Source of the DNA: an uncultured Oscillibacter sp.
GTDB taxonomy: Bacteria > Bacillota > Clostridia > Oscillospirales > Oscillospiraceae
Assembly (NCBI GenBank): GCA_910583785.1
Contig: CAJTZK010000004.1
Location: forward strand, 124,001-188,000
Reading direction: 5' to 3'
Length of the DNA stretch: 64,000 nt
The position numbers were made by a program, and so were the translations under genes. The notes below the pieces were generated by a model. The model searched no databases. It had not been told where the DNA came from and saw nothing but the letters and a program-made list of their open reading frames with translations. Positions 39,747-49,092 of the stretch are shown here, in pieces. Position 1 is the first letter of the stretch; the number at the start of each line of letters is the position of its first letter.

Positions 39747-39788
39747 AAAAGCCCCCCGGAGCGCTGGACGCTCCGGGGGGGCTTTTTT
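39747..39788. terminator. bidirectional terminator
   Basis: AAAAGCCCCCCGGAGCG and its near-complement, with A-tract before and six Ts after, between convergent genes. Confidence 0.88.
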
Positions 39789-39800
39789 GCGGCTTGGGGA

Positions 39801-41639
39801 TTACAGGTAATTTAGCGGGTTCTTGGCCACACCGTTGTAGCGGACCTCGAAGTGGCAATGGTTTCCGGTGGAGTTTCCGGTGGAACCGGCCCGGGCAATC
39901 TGCTGGCCCTTGTAGACCTTCTGTCCCACGGAGACCGTCAGGCTGCTGTTGTGGCCGTACCGGGTCACGTAGCCGTTGCCATGGTCGATTTGCACCAGGT
40001 AGCCATAGCCGCCCATCCACCCGGAATAGGTGACCGTACCGCCGTCCGCGGCATAAATCGGAGTCCGGTAGGGGACCGCGATATCGATGCCCTTGTGGTT
40101 GGTGGAACCGATGCCGCCGGGAGAGCGCCGCCCGCCGAACCGGGAAGAAATGCGCCCCGTGGTGGGCCAGCGGAAAGTTCCGGAGGCCGCCGTGATGGGC
40201 TTGGGCTTCGTGCCCTGGAGACGGTGCTCTGTGACGGGCTGGCGGAGGGTGACGCTGGAGAGGACCGTCCGCTCCGTTTCTTCTCCGTTGACATAGGTGA
40301 CGTTGGCCACTGTGTCCGCCGCGCCGTACTGCCCGGGGGAGGTGACCCGGTAGTCGCCCACGTAGATGTCCGGGCTGGGAGTGTCCTCCACGTCGAAGGC
40401 CACGCTGTCCACGTACCGCTCCTGCTGGACCACCGTCATGGTCAGGTAGGGCACCGAGGCGGACATGGTGAGAATTTCGCCGATTTGCAGTTTGTCCATG
40501 TCGTAACCGGGGTTCAGGTTCAGCAGCTCTTTGGAAGTGAGGCCGTGGTCCTCGGCAATCTCGGACCAGGTGTCCCCCTTGGCCACGGTGTAGGTGACCT
40601 CGGCGGTTTTGGTGCTGTAGAGGGTCTCCGCCAGGAAGCCCAGGTTCATCAGGCTGTCCGTGGCCACGAATTCCTCCTTCACCTCCACGTTCTCGGCGAA
40701 GGAAACGGAGATGGTGCCCTCATTGGTGGCGGAGAGCTGTATCTGCTCCAGAAGCTGCTCCAGGGCTCCTTCGTAGGGCGTGGCGCCGATGCGCTCCCCA
40801 TCCACATACAGGCAGTAGGCGGAGGTGACCATGCCCACCTCCTGGCTCAGCTCCTCCTCATAGGTTTCTTTGTCCACCAGGTCCTGGCGGCGGAGGAGGC
40901 CGGAGGAGTACTGGATCAGGGAGTCATCAATGGTGAAGCTCCGGCCCAGGGTCTGGGCGGTGGCCTTTTCCAGATCCGCCCGGGCCTCCTCCGCCTCCGC
41001 CTCGCTGGAGAGGGCTCCCAGCACCTTCCCGTTGTAGGTGACGGTGACGCCGTTGGTGTAGGTGGAGACGAACAGGGCCGCCGCCGCCACAAGGCAGCCT
41101 CCCGCCAGGAACGCGGCAGGATGAATGCGCCAGCGGCGCTTTTTCTGGGCGCTCTGCGCGCTCTTCTGCCGGGAGGCGCTGTTCTTTTGCAGCACCCGCT
41201 CCTGGAGGAGGTTCCCCCACATGGGCAGCAGCCCCCAGAAAAACAGCATCAATTGGATGGGCAGCCGCTCGGACTCCGGGAAGCGGTGGGCCTTGTTCTC
41301 CCGGACGATGCGCCGCCAGCGGCGGCGGAAGTGCAGCCGCTTCTGGGCGATGGCCTGCCGGGGGGAGAGGCCGCTGTCCTGCCGTTCCGGCGGGCGGGCT
41401 TTCCGGGGGGCGGCGCTCCGGCGGTCCCGGCTGTGGGAGGAGGCGGAGGAGCGGCGGCGTTCCGGGGAACGGCGTTCCCCTTCCGGCTCCCAGTCCCGGA
41501 TGGAGGGGGGAAGGTCCCAATCCTTCCAGGGGCTCCAGCCGTCGGGGAAGTCCTCCCGCTCTTTGGGGGCCCCGGCCTCCGGCTGGCCAGCCTGGCGGGG
41601 CGGGGCCTGGGCAGTGGTTTTTTTCCTGTTTTCGCTCAT
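39801..41639 (-). CDS. LysM/G5/M23 cell-wall endopeptidase, membrane-anchored
   Basis: 612 residues. A long basic, probably cytoplasmic N-terminal part (1-190) precedes one membrane helix (about 190-215, HPAAFLAGGCLVAAAALF). Outside follow a mixed domain, a LysM repeat (YTVAKGDTWSEIAEDHGL, about 360-405), a G5 domain (with ETERTVLSSVTLRQPV) and a C-terminal M23 metallopeptidase with NHKGIDIAVP and HCHFEVR. Cuts peptidoglycan cross-links. ATG with AAGGAGACC upstream; a 26-codon extension is rejected. The large basic cytoplasmic part is unusual for this class. Confidence 0.88.
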   Translation of the reverse strand: MSENRKKTTAQAPPRQAGQPEAGAPKEREDFPDGWSPWKDWDLPPSIRDWEPEGERRSPERRRSSASSHSRDRRSAAPRKARPPERQDSGLSPRQAIAQKRLHFRRRWRRIVRENKAHRFPESERLPIQLMLFFWGLLPMWGNLLQERVLQKNSASRQKSAQSAQKKRRWRIHPAAFLAGGCLVAAAALFVSTYTNGVTVTYNGKVLGALSSEAEAEEARADLEKATAQTLGRSFTIDDSLIQYSSGLLRRQDLVDKETYEEELSQEVGMVTSAYCLYVDGERIGATPYEGALEQLLEQIQLSATNEGTISVSFAENVEVKEEFVATDSLMNLGFLAETLYSTKTAEVTYTVAKGDTWSEIAEDHGLTSKELLNLNPGYDMDKLQIGEILTMSASVPYLTMTVVQQERYVDSVAFDVEDTPSPDIYVGDYRVTSPGQYGAADTVANVTYVNGEETERTVLSSVTLRQPVTEHRLQGTKPKPITAASGTFRWPTTGRISSRFGGRRSPGGIGSTNHKGIDIAVPYRTPIYAADGGTVTYSGWMGGYGYLVQIDHGNGYVTRYGHNSSLTVSVGQKVYKGQQIARAGSTGNSTGNHCHFEVRYNGVAKNPLNYL

Positions 41640-41722
41640 AGGGTCTCCTTGTATCTGGCATCTGCCCCTCCCGGGAAACGGGAGGGCTGTCCTGAAAAAG
41701 TTACAATTTGTTACCAATGCCT

Positions 41723-41751
41723 ATCATACCGCTTTTTTCCCCTGCCGTCAA
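41723..41751 (-). promoter_or_regulatory. promoter of the M23 peptidase gene
   Basis: Minus strand TTGACG (41751-41746), 17-nt spacer, TATGAT (41728-41723). Confidence 0.65.
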
Positions 41752-41902
41752 GCCCTGGAAGGCGCAAAAAAGCGGGGGCGTCCGGGGATTTTCCGGCAGT
41801 TTCGACGGGAAACGCCCGGCTGGGCGGATTCAGTGTGCCACATTGGGAGTGGAAATTGGTGACAGAACCGTAAATTTTTATGGAGCGGCCCTGAAATTTG
41901 GA

Positions 41903-41930
41903 TTGACCAGGGCGGGCAAAGGTGTATAAT
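41903..41930 (+). promoter_or_regulatory. promoter of pta
   Basis: TTGACC, 16-nt spacer, TATAAT, about 40 nt before the ATG. Confidence 0.7.
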
Positions 41931-41977
41931 GGGACTATAGGACCCCGGCAAAGACTTGTACATCTGGAGGAAAAGAC

Positions 41978-42958
41978 ATGTTTGAATTTCTGATCAAAAA
42001 GCTGAAGGCCCATCCCCGTAAGATTGTGTTCACCGAGGGCACCGATCCCCGCATCCTGGAGGCCGCCGCCCGGCTGCTGTCCGCCACGTTCCTGATGCCC
42101 GTGCTGGTGGGCAACCGGGAGGAGATTCTCTCCGCCGCCGAGGAAGTGGGCTTCAACGTCAAGGGGGCGGAAATCCTGGACCCCGAGACCTTTGAGGACA
42201 TGGACAAGATGGTGGCCGAGATGGTGGCCCTCCGCAAGGGCAAGGCCACCGAGGACCAGTGCCGCGCCATGCTGAAGCAGGGCAACTATTTCGGCACCAT
42301 GCTGGTGAAGATGGGCTATGCCGACGCCCTGCTGGGCGGCGCCACCTATTCCACCGCCGACACCGTCCGCCCCGCCCTCCAGCTCATCAAGACGAAGCCG
42401 GGGTGCAAGATTGTCTCCAGCTGCTTCATCCTGGTCCGTCCCTCCGCCACGGGCGACCCGGACGTGTTCGCCATGGCGGACTGCGCCATCAACATCAAGC
42501 CCTCGGAGGAGGAGCTGGTGGAAATCGCGGTGGAGACTGTCTCCACGGCCCGGACCTTCGGCATCGACCCCAAGGTGGCCTTCCTCAGCTACTCCACCCA
42601 CGGGTCCGGCGCCGGCGAGGACGTGGACAAGATGCGGGGCGCCTGCGAAAAGGCGAAGTTCGCCCTCCCCGGCGTGGTGGTGGACGGCGAGCTCCAGTTT
42701 GACGCCGCCGTGTCTCCCCGGGTGATGAAGACCAAGTGCCCGGACTCCCCCGTCCACGGCCAGGCCAACACCTTTATCTTCCCGGACATCAACGCGGGCA
42801 ACATCGGCTACAAGATCTGCCAGCGCATGGGCTCCTTTGACGCCTACGGCCCCATTCTCCAGGGCCTCAACGCCCCCATCAACGACCTCTCCCGGGGCTG
42901 CAACGCCCAGGAGGTCTACTCCATGGCCATCATCACAGCGGGCCTCTGCGAGGATTGA
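41978..42958 (+). CDS. pta: phosphate acetyltransferase
   Basis: 326 residues, the size of single-domain Pta. Converts acetyl-CoA to acetyl phosphate, feeding ATP synthesis by acetate kinase. Family features: IVFTEGTDPRILEAA, the central SYSTHGSG (about 204-211), VDGELQFDAA and the C-terminal GYKICQRMG...PILQG segment. GGAGG lies 8-12 bases upstream of the ATG. No ackA is adjacent. Phosphate butyryltransferase is the closest alternative but the motifs favour Pta. Confidence 0.92.
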   Translation: MFEFLIKKLKAHPRKIVFTEGTDPRILEAAARLLSATFLMPVLVGNREEILSAAEEVGFNVKGAEILDPETFEDMDKMVAEMVALRKGKATEDQCRAMLKQGNYFGTMLVKMGYADALLGGATYSTADTVRPALQLIKTKPGCKIVSSCFILVRPSATGDPDVFAMADCAINIKPSEEELVEIAVETVSTARTFGIDPKVAFLSYSTHGSGAGEDVDKMRGACEKAKFALPGVVVDGELQFDAAVSPRVMKTKCPDSPVHGQANTFIFPDINAGNIGYKICQRMGSFDAYGPILQGLNAPINDLSRGCNAQEVYSMAIITAGLCED

Positions 42959-42970
42959 TCCAGGTTTAAA

Positions 42971-43004
42971 AAAAGCGGAGCGGCTTTCCAGCCGCTCCGC
43001 TTTT
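42971..43004. terminator. bidirectional terminator after pta
   Basis: A 15-bp perfect stem (42971-42985 and 42990-43004) flanked by A and T tracts. Confidence 0.9.
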
Positions 43005-43129
43005 CTCATTGCGTGGGACATCCGCCCCGCTGCCCGTCTTCCGGGAGCTCCGCGGCAGCGGGAGGCGCGGGCGGGACCCGGCCCTGCGGGACAACGCCGC
43101 CGCGCAAGTACGCTGGCGCGGTCCGGGGG

Positions 43130-43987
43130 CTATTCCTTGCTCCAAAACTCCCGGACCCGCCCGATTTCCCGGCGGCCATCGAAGTAGCCCTCCTGCCACA
43201 GCGCCCGGATGGTGCCCAAATCCTTCTCCGTCCGGGAGCAGCCCAGGGTGTCCTTAGGGGCGATGACCAGGACCTTCCCCTGCCGCTCCAGGCGGAAGAG
43301 GGCCTCCCGGCAGGCGTTGTACCGCTCCGAGCGGGTCCGCATGGTCTCCTGGAAATGGGGGTACCGCTTGAACGCCCGGGCAATGGCCCGGTCGGAGCGG
43401 CCTGGCTTTTTGTAATAGTCCCGCTCCCGGGTCAGCACCACCACCACCCGGCTGCATCCCTCGTGGAAGGCCCGCCGCCAGGGGATGGCGTCGGCGCAGC
43501 CGCCGTCCAGGTAGGGCTGGCCGCCGATGCGGATGACGGGGAACATCAGGGGGATGGCGCAGGTGGCCTCCAGCAGCAGGTTGGGGGAGTCCCGCCGGGG
43601 GACGGGAAGGTACTCCGCCTGTCCGGTGGCCAGGTTTGTCACCACCGCCTCCGCCCGGCCGGGATAGGCGGAGAAGGTATCGTAATCAAAGGGGAGCAGC
43701 TCGTTGGGAATGGTCTCATAGGCGAACTTGAGGCCGAAGTAGGAACGGTTCCTGGGGTCCGCCAGATTCCGGAAGCCCATGTATCGCTTGTCGTTGGCGT
43801 AATGGCAGACCAGCTGGAGGTTCCGGCGGCTCTGCCGGGAGAGATAGCTGACGCCGTAGGCAATTCCGGCGGAAACCCCCAGGGTGTAGTCCGGCAGGGG
43901 GAGCCCGCCATCCAGGAAGGCGTCGCACACGCCGGAGGAGTAAATGGTCCGCAGGGCTCCGCCCTCCAGGACCAGCGCGGTTTTCAT
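43130..43987 (-). CDS. patatin-like phospholipase family protein
   Basis: 285 residues. LEGGALRTIYSSGV gives the oxyanion glycine loop, GVSAG the nucleophile Ser (about 39), and LDGGCAD the catalytic Asp of the Ser-Asp dyad. Most like the YjjU-type bacterial patatins, which act on lipid acyl esters. The last gene of a leftward group with membrane and envelope genes (44009-47271), 21 bp after the preceding one. Confidence 0.88.
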   Translation of the reverse strand: MKTALVLEGGALRTIYSSGVCDAFLDGGLPLPDYTLGVSAGIAYGVSYLSRQSRRNLQLVCHYANDKRYMGFRNLADPRNRSYFGLKFAYETIPNELLPFDYDTFSAYPGRAEAVVTNLATGQAEYLPVPRRDSPNLLLEATCAIPLMFPVIRIGGQPYLDGGCADAIPWRRAFHEGCSRVVVVLTRERDYYKKPGRSDRAIARAFKRYPHFQETMRTRSERYNACREALFRLERQGKVLVIAPKDTLGCSRTEKDLGTIRALWQEGYFDGRREIGRVREFWSKE

Positions 43988-44008
43988 GGTATCACCTCGA
44001 TGAAATAC

Positions 44009-44524
44009 TTATCGGTACAGATGCTTTTTCAGCTTCCAGTGCCAGATATTTGTCAGCCGGGCCAGAGTGGAGTCCGTCAGCAGGAAGACCACGTTCCCCG
44101 CCGCCAGCAGGGCCGCGTTGAAATACCAGGCGGAGGCCAGCAGGTCCTCCGCCAGGCCCAGGACCCGCAGCGCCAGCCCATAGAGCAGGAGGGCGGAGGC
44201 GCTGCACACCGCCAGCCGGGCCAGGACCCGCAGGGCCCGGAAGGGCAGGGCGGCAATTTTGGGCCGGAGGATGGGATACCAGCCGAAGAAGAGGTAGACA
44301 AAGGCGGTCTCCCGGCTGGGGGACAGCAGAAGGGCCAGGATGGACACGGCGGCGTAGGCCGTTCCGGCGGCCTTGGGCCCCAGCTCCTCCAGCACGGGCA
44401 GCAGCACGCCCATGGCCAGGATGGGAGCGCAGAACACCATGCCGGGGAGGATGCCGCCCAGGGCCAGCAGCGCCGCCGCCAGGGCCGCCAGCACGCCGCA
44501 GAGGGCCAGGGGCCGGGCTCTCAT
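44009..44524 (-). CDS. small integral membrane protein
   Basis: 171 residues, five predicted membrane helices, a basic C-terminal tail. No motif names a family; the build resembles substrate-binding S components or other small transporters of Firmicutes, but that is a guess. Start overlaps the stop of the LTA-synthase-like gene by 4 bp. Confidence 0.65.
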   Translation of the reverse strand: MRARPLALCGVLAALAAALLALGGILPGMVFCAPILAMGVLLPVLEELGPKAAGTAYAAVSILALLLSPSRETAFVYLFFGWYPILRPKIAALPFRALRVLARLAVCSASALLLYGLALRVLGLAEDLLASAWYFNAALLAAGNVVFLLTDSTLARLTNIWHWKLKKHLYR

Positions 44525-46395
44525 GGAACCTCCTTATACTGGAGCTTATAATAGCTCCACCGACGCCACTTTTGGATCAGGTCCTGCTGCCCGGGGTCCA
44601 GCTCTCCCGTGACGGAGCCATCCGCCAGCTGGTAAACGGTTTTCTGCACCACCGGAAGCTCCCGCCGGAGCTGGTTCAGGAAGGCGAACCAGGGGCTTTC
44701 CTCCCCCCGGCCCGTCAGCTCCAGGACGGCGGCCCCCAGGAAGCAGGCGGAGACGGTCTCCGGCAGGTCTAGGGACTCCACGGCCCGGTCCCAGTCCAGG
44801 ACCGCTGCCGCCGCGTCGTTGGCCCAGATGACGAAGGGGGTCTTATAGGGGGAGAAGGGGTCCCGCTGTTCCCCCTCCGGAGCGGCCGCGTCCAGCCCCA
44901 GCTCCTTGTAAGCCAGCATGTCGTTCCCCAGGTAGGGCAGGTGGTCTCCGAAGTAGACCAGGATGACCGGCTTTACCTGAGAGGCGCAGAAGAATCGAAG
45001 GCGGCCCAGCATGGCATCCGCGTCCCGGACGCCCTCCACGTAGACGCTCAGCAGCGTCTCCACCTCCTCCGACAGGGGGAGCGAGGTCTCCACAGGGGGG
45101 AAGTCATAGTCCGGGCCGTACTTGTCGGCGGTGTAGGACATGTGGTTTTGAATGGTGGTGGAGAAGTGGAATAGGGGGCCCTCCGCCTGGGCAAGGGCCG
45201 CTTCGATATACCGGGCCAAATAGGCGTCCGCGACCCAGCGGCCCTTGTATTCCGGGCCCTCCATGTCTTCGATGAACCTTGTCTCCTCCACCCCGAGCCA
45301 GCGGTAGACGTTCTCCCGGTTGTAAAACCAGTTGTCCCCGGGGTGGTAGAAGGAGGTCTCGTAGCCGTCATTCCCAAAGACCCGGAAGAGGCTGTCCAGG
45401 TTCCGGTTTACCACCCGCATGGCGGAGGTGGTGGAGGCGGAGAGGGCTGTGGTCTGCATCCCCGTCAGCACGTCGAACTCCGTGTTGGCGGTGCCCCCGG
45501 CGAAGCCGGGGACCACCACGTGGCCGCTGATGGCGTGGGGGTCCTCTTGAAGGGCGTGGAGGTTAGCCAGGGGGTCGTTTCCCGCGCCGTAGGAGAACAC
45601 GGGGGCGTCGGTGATGTCGGAAAAGGCCTCATTCATCACCATAATGACGCTGACGTCCTTTCCCAGCCCCGGGGTGTCCCCGGTCTCCCAGCCCTCGGCC
45701 TCGGTGCGGCTGAAGCCCTGGGGACGGTCCACGAGATAGGTGGTGAAGTGGTGGCAGAAGGCGTAGGGGAAGCCCAGGTCGTTGAAGACGGCGGGGACGT
45801 ACTCGGCGTTGCTGACATGGAAGGACTGGTAGAGGCCCTTGGAGGCGTAGACGGAGAGGACCAGCCCCGTTAAGACCGCCAGGGAGGCGGCGGCGCCCAG
45901 GAGGCTCCCCGCCCAGCCCCGGAGCCTTTCCACGGGGAAGGGCTTGCAGCCGAGGAAGACGCCCAGGGCCAGCAGGGCGGCGGTCGCCAGGACTACCGCC
46001 GCGATCTGCGCCGCCGGATAGTGGATGTCGTAGCTCTCCAGGGCGCTGCCCACCTCTTTTAGGAGGGCGAAATCCCGGGGGAACACGGGCTCGTCCCGGA
46101 CCTCGATCTTCACCCGGTTGGCGATGGACAGGGCGCATACGGCCAGGTTCACCAGGGCCGCGCCGAAGAAGACGTTCCGGAACAAAGCCGCCGCCGCCAG
46201 GAGCAGCAGCCCCACGGGCAGGGCGTTGAGGACGATCAGCAGGGGCTGGCGGAGGAAGCCGGAGAGGAGCCCCCGGAAGGAGTTGGGCTGGCACCAGAGG
46301 GCCAGCAGGGTAATGCCCCCGGCCAGCAGGACCGCCGCCAGGAGGGACAGCGGCAGGGAGAGGCGGTATTTCGGGTTCGGGAGGGGATTTCTCAA
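44521..46395 (-). CDS. LTA synthase/alkaline phosphatase superfamily membrane protein
   Basis: 624 residues. Five N-terminal membrane helices (to about residue 195) and an extracellular sulfatase-like domain. VIMVMNEAFSDI holds the first metal-binding Glu; GGTANTEFDVLTG contains the nucleophile Thr; WFYNREN and VYFGDHLPYLG hold further metal ligands. The family makes polyglycerolphosphate lipoteichoic acid or transfers phosphoglycerol to other glycans; which of these cannot be decided here. Middle gene of a leftward four-gene group. Confidence 0.88.
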   Translation of the reverse strand: MRNPLPNPKYRLSLPLSLLAAVLLAGGITLLALWCQPNSFRGLLSGFLRQPLLIVLNALPVGLLLLAAAALFRNVFFGAALVNLAVCALSIANRVKIEVRDEPVFPRDFALLKEVGSALESYDIHYPAAQIAAVVLATAALLALGVFLGCKPFPVERLRGWAGSLLGAAASLAVLTGLVLSVYASKGLYQSFHVSNAEYVPAVFNDLGFPYAFCHHFTTYLVDRPQGFSRTEAEGWETGDTPGLGKDVSVIMVMNEAFSDITDAPVFSYGAGNDPLANLHALQEDPHAISGHVVVPGFAGGTANTEFDVLTGMQTTALSASTTSAMRVVNRNLDSLFRVFGNDGYETSFYHPGDNWFYNRENVYRWLGVEETRFIEDMEGPEYKGRWVADAYLARYIEAALAQAEGPLFHFSTTIQNHMSYTADKYGPDYDFPPVETSLPLSEEVETLLSVYVEGVRDADAMLGRLRFFCASQVKPVILVYFGDHLPYLGNDMLAYKELGLDAAAPEGEQRDPFSPYKTPFVIWANDAAAAVLDWDRAVESLDLPETVSACFLGAAVLELTGRGEESPWFAFLNQLRRELPVVQKTVYQLADGSVTGELDPGQQDLIQKWRRWSYYKLQYKEVP

Positions 46396-46401
46396 AGGGG
46401 C

Positions 46402-47271
46402 TCACTCCTTGAAATGCTCATGGTTGAAGATATGGTCCACGCAGAAGCAATGGTAGCCCGCGCAGCGGGAGCAGTAGCGGAATTCCAGGTCCGGGCAGTC
46501 CGTGTCGGTCCGGCCGCAGACGGAGCACTTGTGGCGGTAGCCCTGCTGGGCCTCCTTTTTCCGCTGCTGGCGGACGGCGGACTTGAATTGAATCGTCTGG
46601 TGGGAGTTCCGGTGCCGGGCATAGGCCCGCCGCCGGTCAATTTGATCCACGATCTCACACCAGAAGAAGATCAGGAAGTTGAACAGGGCGATGACGGGCA
46701 GCAGGGCCCTGAGCCAGTCCCCCCGGAGCAAGGCGGCAATGATGTCCACGGCGAAGAGGGCCACGTCCGCCAGGGCCAGCCACTTGGCCTTCACCGGGAT
46801 GATGTACAGCAGCATCAGCCGGGCGTCGGGATACAGGGCGGCGAAGGCCAGGAACATGGACATGCCCACGTAGTAGGTCCCCATCAGCACGCCGTAGCCG
46901 AAGGCGTAGTGGCTGGCGACGCCTGTGATGAGGGTCAGGACCACGCCGGAGAGGTAGTAGAGGTTAAATTTCGGCGTGCCCCACTCCCGCTCCAGCATGG
47001 AGCCGATGAAGTACATGAAGTACAAAGACAAAATCAGGTTGAAAGGCTGGGTGCTCTCCGGCACGAAGACGAAGGTCAGCAGCCGCCAGATCTGCCCGCG
47101 GAGGACCAGCCCCCAGTCGAAGTACAAAAACTGGATGGCCAGGCCGCTGGTCATGCGCAGCAGGAAAAAGGCGATCACGTTTCCAATGACGATGTACAGC
47201 ATGAGGTTGGGGACGCCGAAGTTGGGGTGCCGGAGCGCGAAGCGCTCCATGGCGCTGTTCAGCTTTCTCAA
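46402..47271 (-). CDS. rhomboid-like membrane protein with C-terminal zinc ribbon
   Basis: 289 residues from a TTG start with AGGAGGGAG upstream. Six membrane helices with the rhomboid pattern: QIWRLLTFVFVP after helix 1 and helices with FMYFIGSMLEREWG. Helix 4 has YVGMSM where active rhomboids have GxSG, and no His is seen in the helix that should supply the second catalytic residue. The cytoplasmic C terminus carries CSVCGRTDTDCPDLEFRYC, a zinc ribbon. Likely an inactive rhomboid relative. First gene of the envelope operon; TATAAT at 47317-47312 marks its promoter. Confidence 0.72.
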   Translation of the reverse strand: MRKLNSAMERFALRHPNFGVPNLMLYIVIGNVIAFFLLRMTSGLAIQFLYFDWGLVLRGQIWRLLTFVFVPESTQPFNLILSLYFMYFIGSMLEREWGTPKFNLYYLSGVVLTLITGVASHYAFGYGVLMGTYYVGMSMFLAFAALYPDARLMLLYIIPVKAKWLALADVALFAVDIIAALLRGDWLRALLPVIALFNFLIFFWCEIVDQIDRRRAYARHRNSHQTIQFKSAVRQQRKKEAQQGYRHKCSVCGRTDTDCPDLEFRYCSRCAGYHCFCVDHIFNHEHFKE

Positions 47272-47402
47272 GGAAGCTCCCTCCTAATTGTGAGATTCAG
47301 AGTTAAAAAGCATTATACCCTGTTCGCCGGGAAAAGTCACCAACATTTTTTAAACATTGGGGGAGGCGGCAAAAAATTCCGGCAAAAAAAGCCCCGGGAC
47401 CC

Positions 47403-47430
47403 TTGACAAACCAGCGATACCTGATACAAT
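47403..47430 (+). promoter_or_regulatory. promoter of metK
   Basis: TTGACA, 16-nt spacer, TACAAT, just upstream of the S-box leader. Confidence 0.75.
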
Positions 47431-47447
47431 GAGAGTTAAGTAAATAT

Positions 47448-47585
47448 CCTTATCAAGAGTGGCGGAGGGAACGGCCCGATGAAACCACGGCAACCTGCGT
47501 TTGAAAGGTGCCAAATCCGGCGGAAACGACAGATGAGGAGCGAGGAACCCTTCCCGCACGTTTCGCGTCGAAACGCGCGGTTTTT
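47448..47585 (+). promoter_or_regulatory. SAM-I (S-box) riboswitch with terminator
   Basis: The aptamer core runs from CTTATCAAGAG (about 47448) through GGCGGAGGGA, GCCCGATGAAACC and GGTGCCAAATCC to AGATGAGG (about 47538). A terminator stem at 47555-47565/47569-47579 followed by five Ts lies behind it. When SAM is bound the terminator forms and metK is shut off. About 98 nt separate the terminator from the start codon. Confidence 0.95.
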
Positions 47586-47682
47586 CTTTGCCGCCCGGGC
47601 CTTTCAGCCAGCCGAAAATTGTCCCAGCGCGCGGGAAGAAAAAAGGCGCGCCGCTTTCAGGGAAAGCGAGAAGGAGAACGCT

Positions 47683-48870
47683 ATGGCAAGACATTATCTC
47701 TTCACCTCGGAGTCCGTTACCGAGGGGCATCCCGACAAAATCTGCGACCAGATTTCCGACGCCGTCCTGGACGCCATCCTGGCCCAGGACCCCCAGGGCC
47801 GGGTGGCCTGTGAGACCACGGCCTGCACGGGCTTGATCCACGTCATGGGCGAGATCACCACCAGCTGCTATGTGGACATTGACAAAATCGCCCGGGAGGT
47901 GGTCCGGGACATTGGCTATGACCGGGGCAAATACGGTTTCGACTGTGACACCTGCGGCGTCATCACCTCCATCGACGAGCAGTCCGCCGACATCGCCCTT
48001 GGCGTGGACAAATCCCTGGAAAATAAGAACAACGAGGAATCCGAGCTGAACCACGGCGCGGGCGACCAGGGCATGATGTTCGGCTACGCCTGTGACGAAA
48101 CCCCGGAGCGGATGCCCCTGCCCCTGTCCCTGGCCCAGAAGCTCTGCCTTCAGATGACCAAGGTCCGCAAGAGCGGCCTGGTCAGCTACATGCGCCCCGA
48201 CGGCAAGAGCCAGGTCACCGTGGAATACGACGAAAACAACAACCCGGTCCGCATCGACACCGTGGTCATCTCCACCCAGCACAACCCGGACGTCACCCTG
48301 GAACAGATCCGCCGGGACATGATCAATCTGGTGGCGAAGGAGGTTCTTCCCGCCGAAATGCTGGACGAGAACACCAAGTACTATGTAAACCCCACCGGGC
48401 GCTTTGTCAAGGGCGGCCCCGCCGCCGACGCGGGCCTCACGGGCCGGAAGATCATTGTGGATACATACGGCGGCAGCGCCCCCCACGGCGGCGGTTGCTT
48501 CTCCGGCAAAGACCCCACCAAGGTGGACCGTTCCGCCGCCTACGCCGCCCGCTGGGTGGCCAAGAACATCGTGGCCGCGGGCCTGGCCAAGCGCTGCCAG
48601 ATCGAGCTGGCCTACGCCATCGGCGTTGCCAAGCCCGTCAGCATCATGGTGGACACCTTCGGCACGGGGGCTGTCAGCGACGCCAAGCTGGAGGAGGCCG
48701 TGGCCAAGGTCTTTGACCTCCGGCCCACCGCCATCATCCGGGACCTGGACCTGCGCAAGCCCATTTACCGCAAGCTGGCCGCTTACGGCCACATGGGCCG
48801 GGAGGACCTGGGCGTTGCCTGGGAGAAGACGGACCGGGTGGAGGCCCTGAAGGCCGCCGTGAAGGAGTAA
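47683..48870 (+). CDS. metK: S-adenosylmethionine synthetase
   Basis: 395 residues, full length. TSESVTEGHPDKICDQISDA (about 6-25), GAGDQGMMFGYA and GGCFSGKDPTKVDRS are the family signatures; the last usually reads GGAFSGKDP, so a Cys replaces the Ala here. Makes SAM from methionine and ATP. The ATG with AAGGAG at 47671 is far downstream of the riboswitch; reading frames that extend into the leader are not translated. Confidence 0.96.
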   Translation: MARHYLFTSESVTEGHPDKICDQISDAVLDAILAQDPQGRVACETTACTGLIHVMGEITTSCYVDIDKIAREVVRDIGYDRGKYGFDCDTCGVITSIDEQSADIALGVDKSLENKNNEESELNHGAGDQGMMFGYACDETPERMPLPLSLAQKLCLQMTKVRKSGLVSYMRPDGKSQVTVEYDENNNPVRIDTVVISTQHNPDVTLEQIRRDMINLVAKEVLPAEMLDENTKYYVNPTGRFVKGGPAADAGLTGRKIIVDTYGGSAPHGGGCFSGKDPTKVDRSAAYAARWVAKNIVAAGLAKRCQIELAYAIGVAKPVSIMVDTFGTGAVSDAKLEEAVAKVFDLRPTAIIRDLDLRKPIYRKLAAYGHMGREDLGVAWEKTDRVEALKAAVKE

Positions 48871-48890
48871 GCCCGATTCATTGCAAAGCA

Positions 48891-48922
48891 AAAAGCGGCA
48901 GTCTTTTGACTGCCGCTTTTTT
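48891..48922 (+). terminator. terminator of metK
   Basis: AAAAGCGGCAGTC and its complement around TTTT, followed by Ts. Confidence 0.9.
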
Positions 48923-49092
48923 CGTTCCCAAGGAGTTCCGGCGCTGGAATATCCAGCGCATCTGCAACGGCGGGCAGGGTTTCCGTAGACGCGCCGAAAG
49001 GCCGGGCAGGACCTTCCATTTTTGCCGGATGGGAACACGGGGTCCTGGTTCTATCTGCAAATATCCCTTGTGCCATCCTCATTGTGGGAGCC

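Noticed and set aside
39852..41873. 673-codon plus-strand frame over the M23 peptidase gene
   Set aside because: Shadow frame; the opposite strand has LysM, G5 and M23 motifs.
48923..49092. Gene in the gap between metK and the GNAT gene
   Set aside because: No frame with a ribosome binding site or protein-like pattern on either strand.
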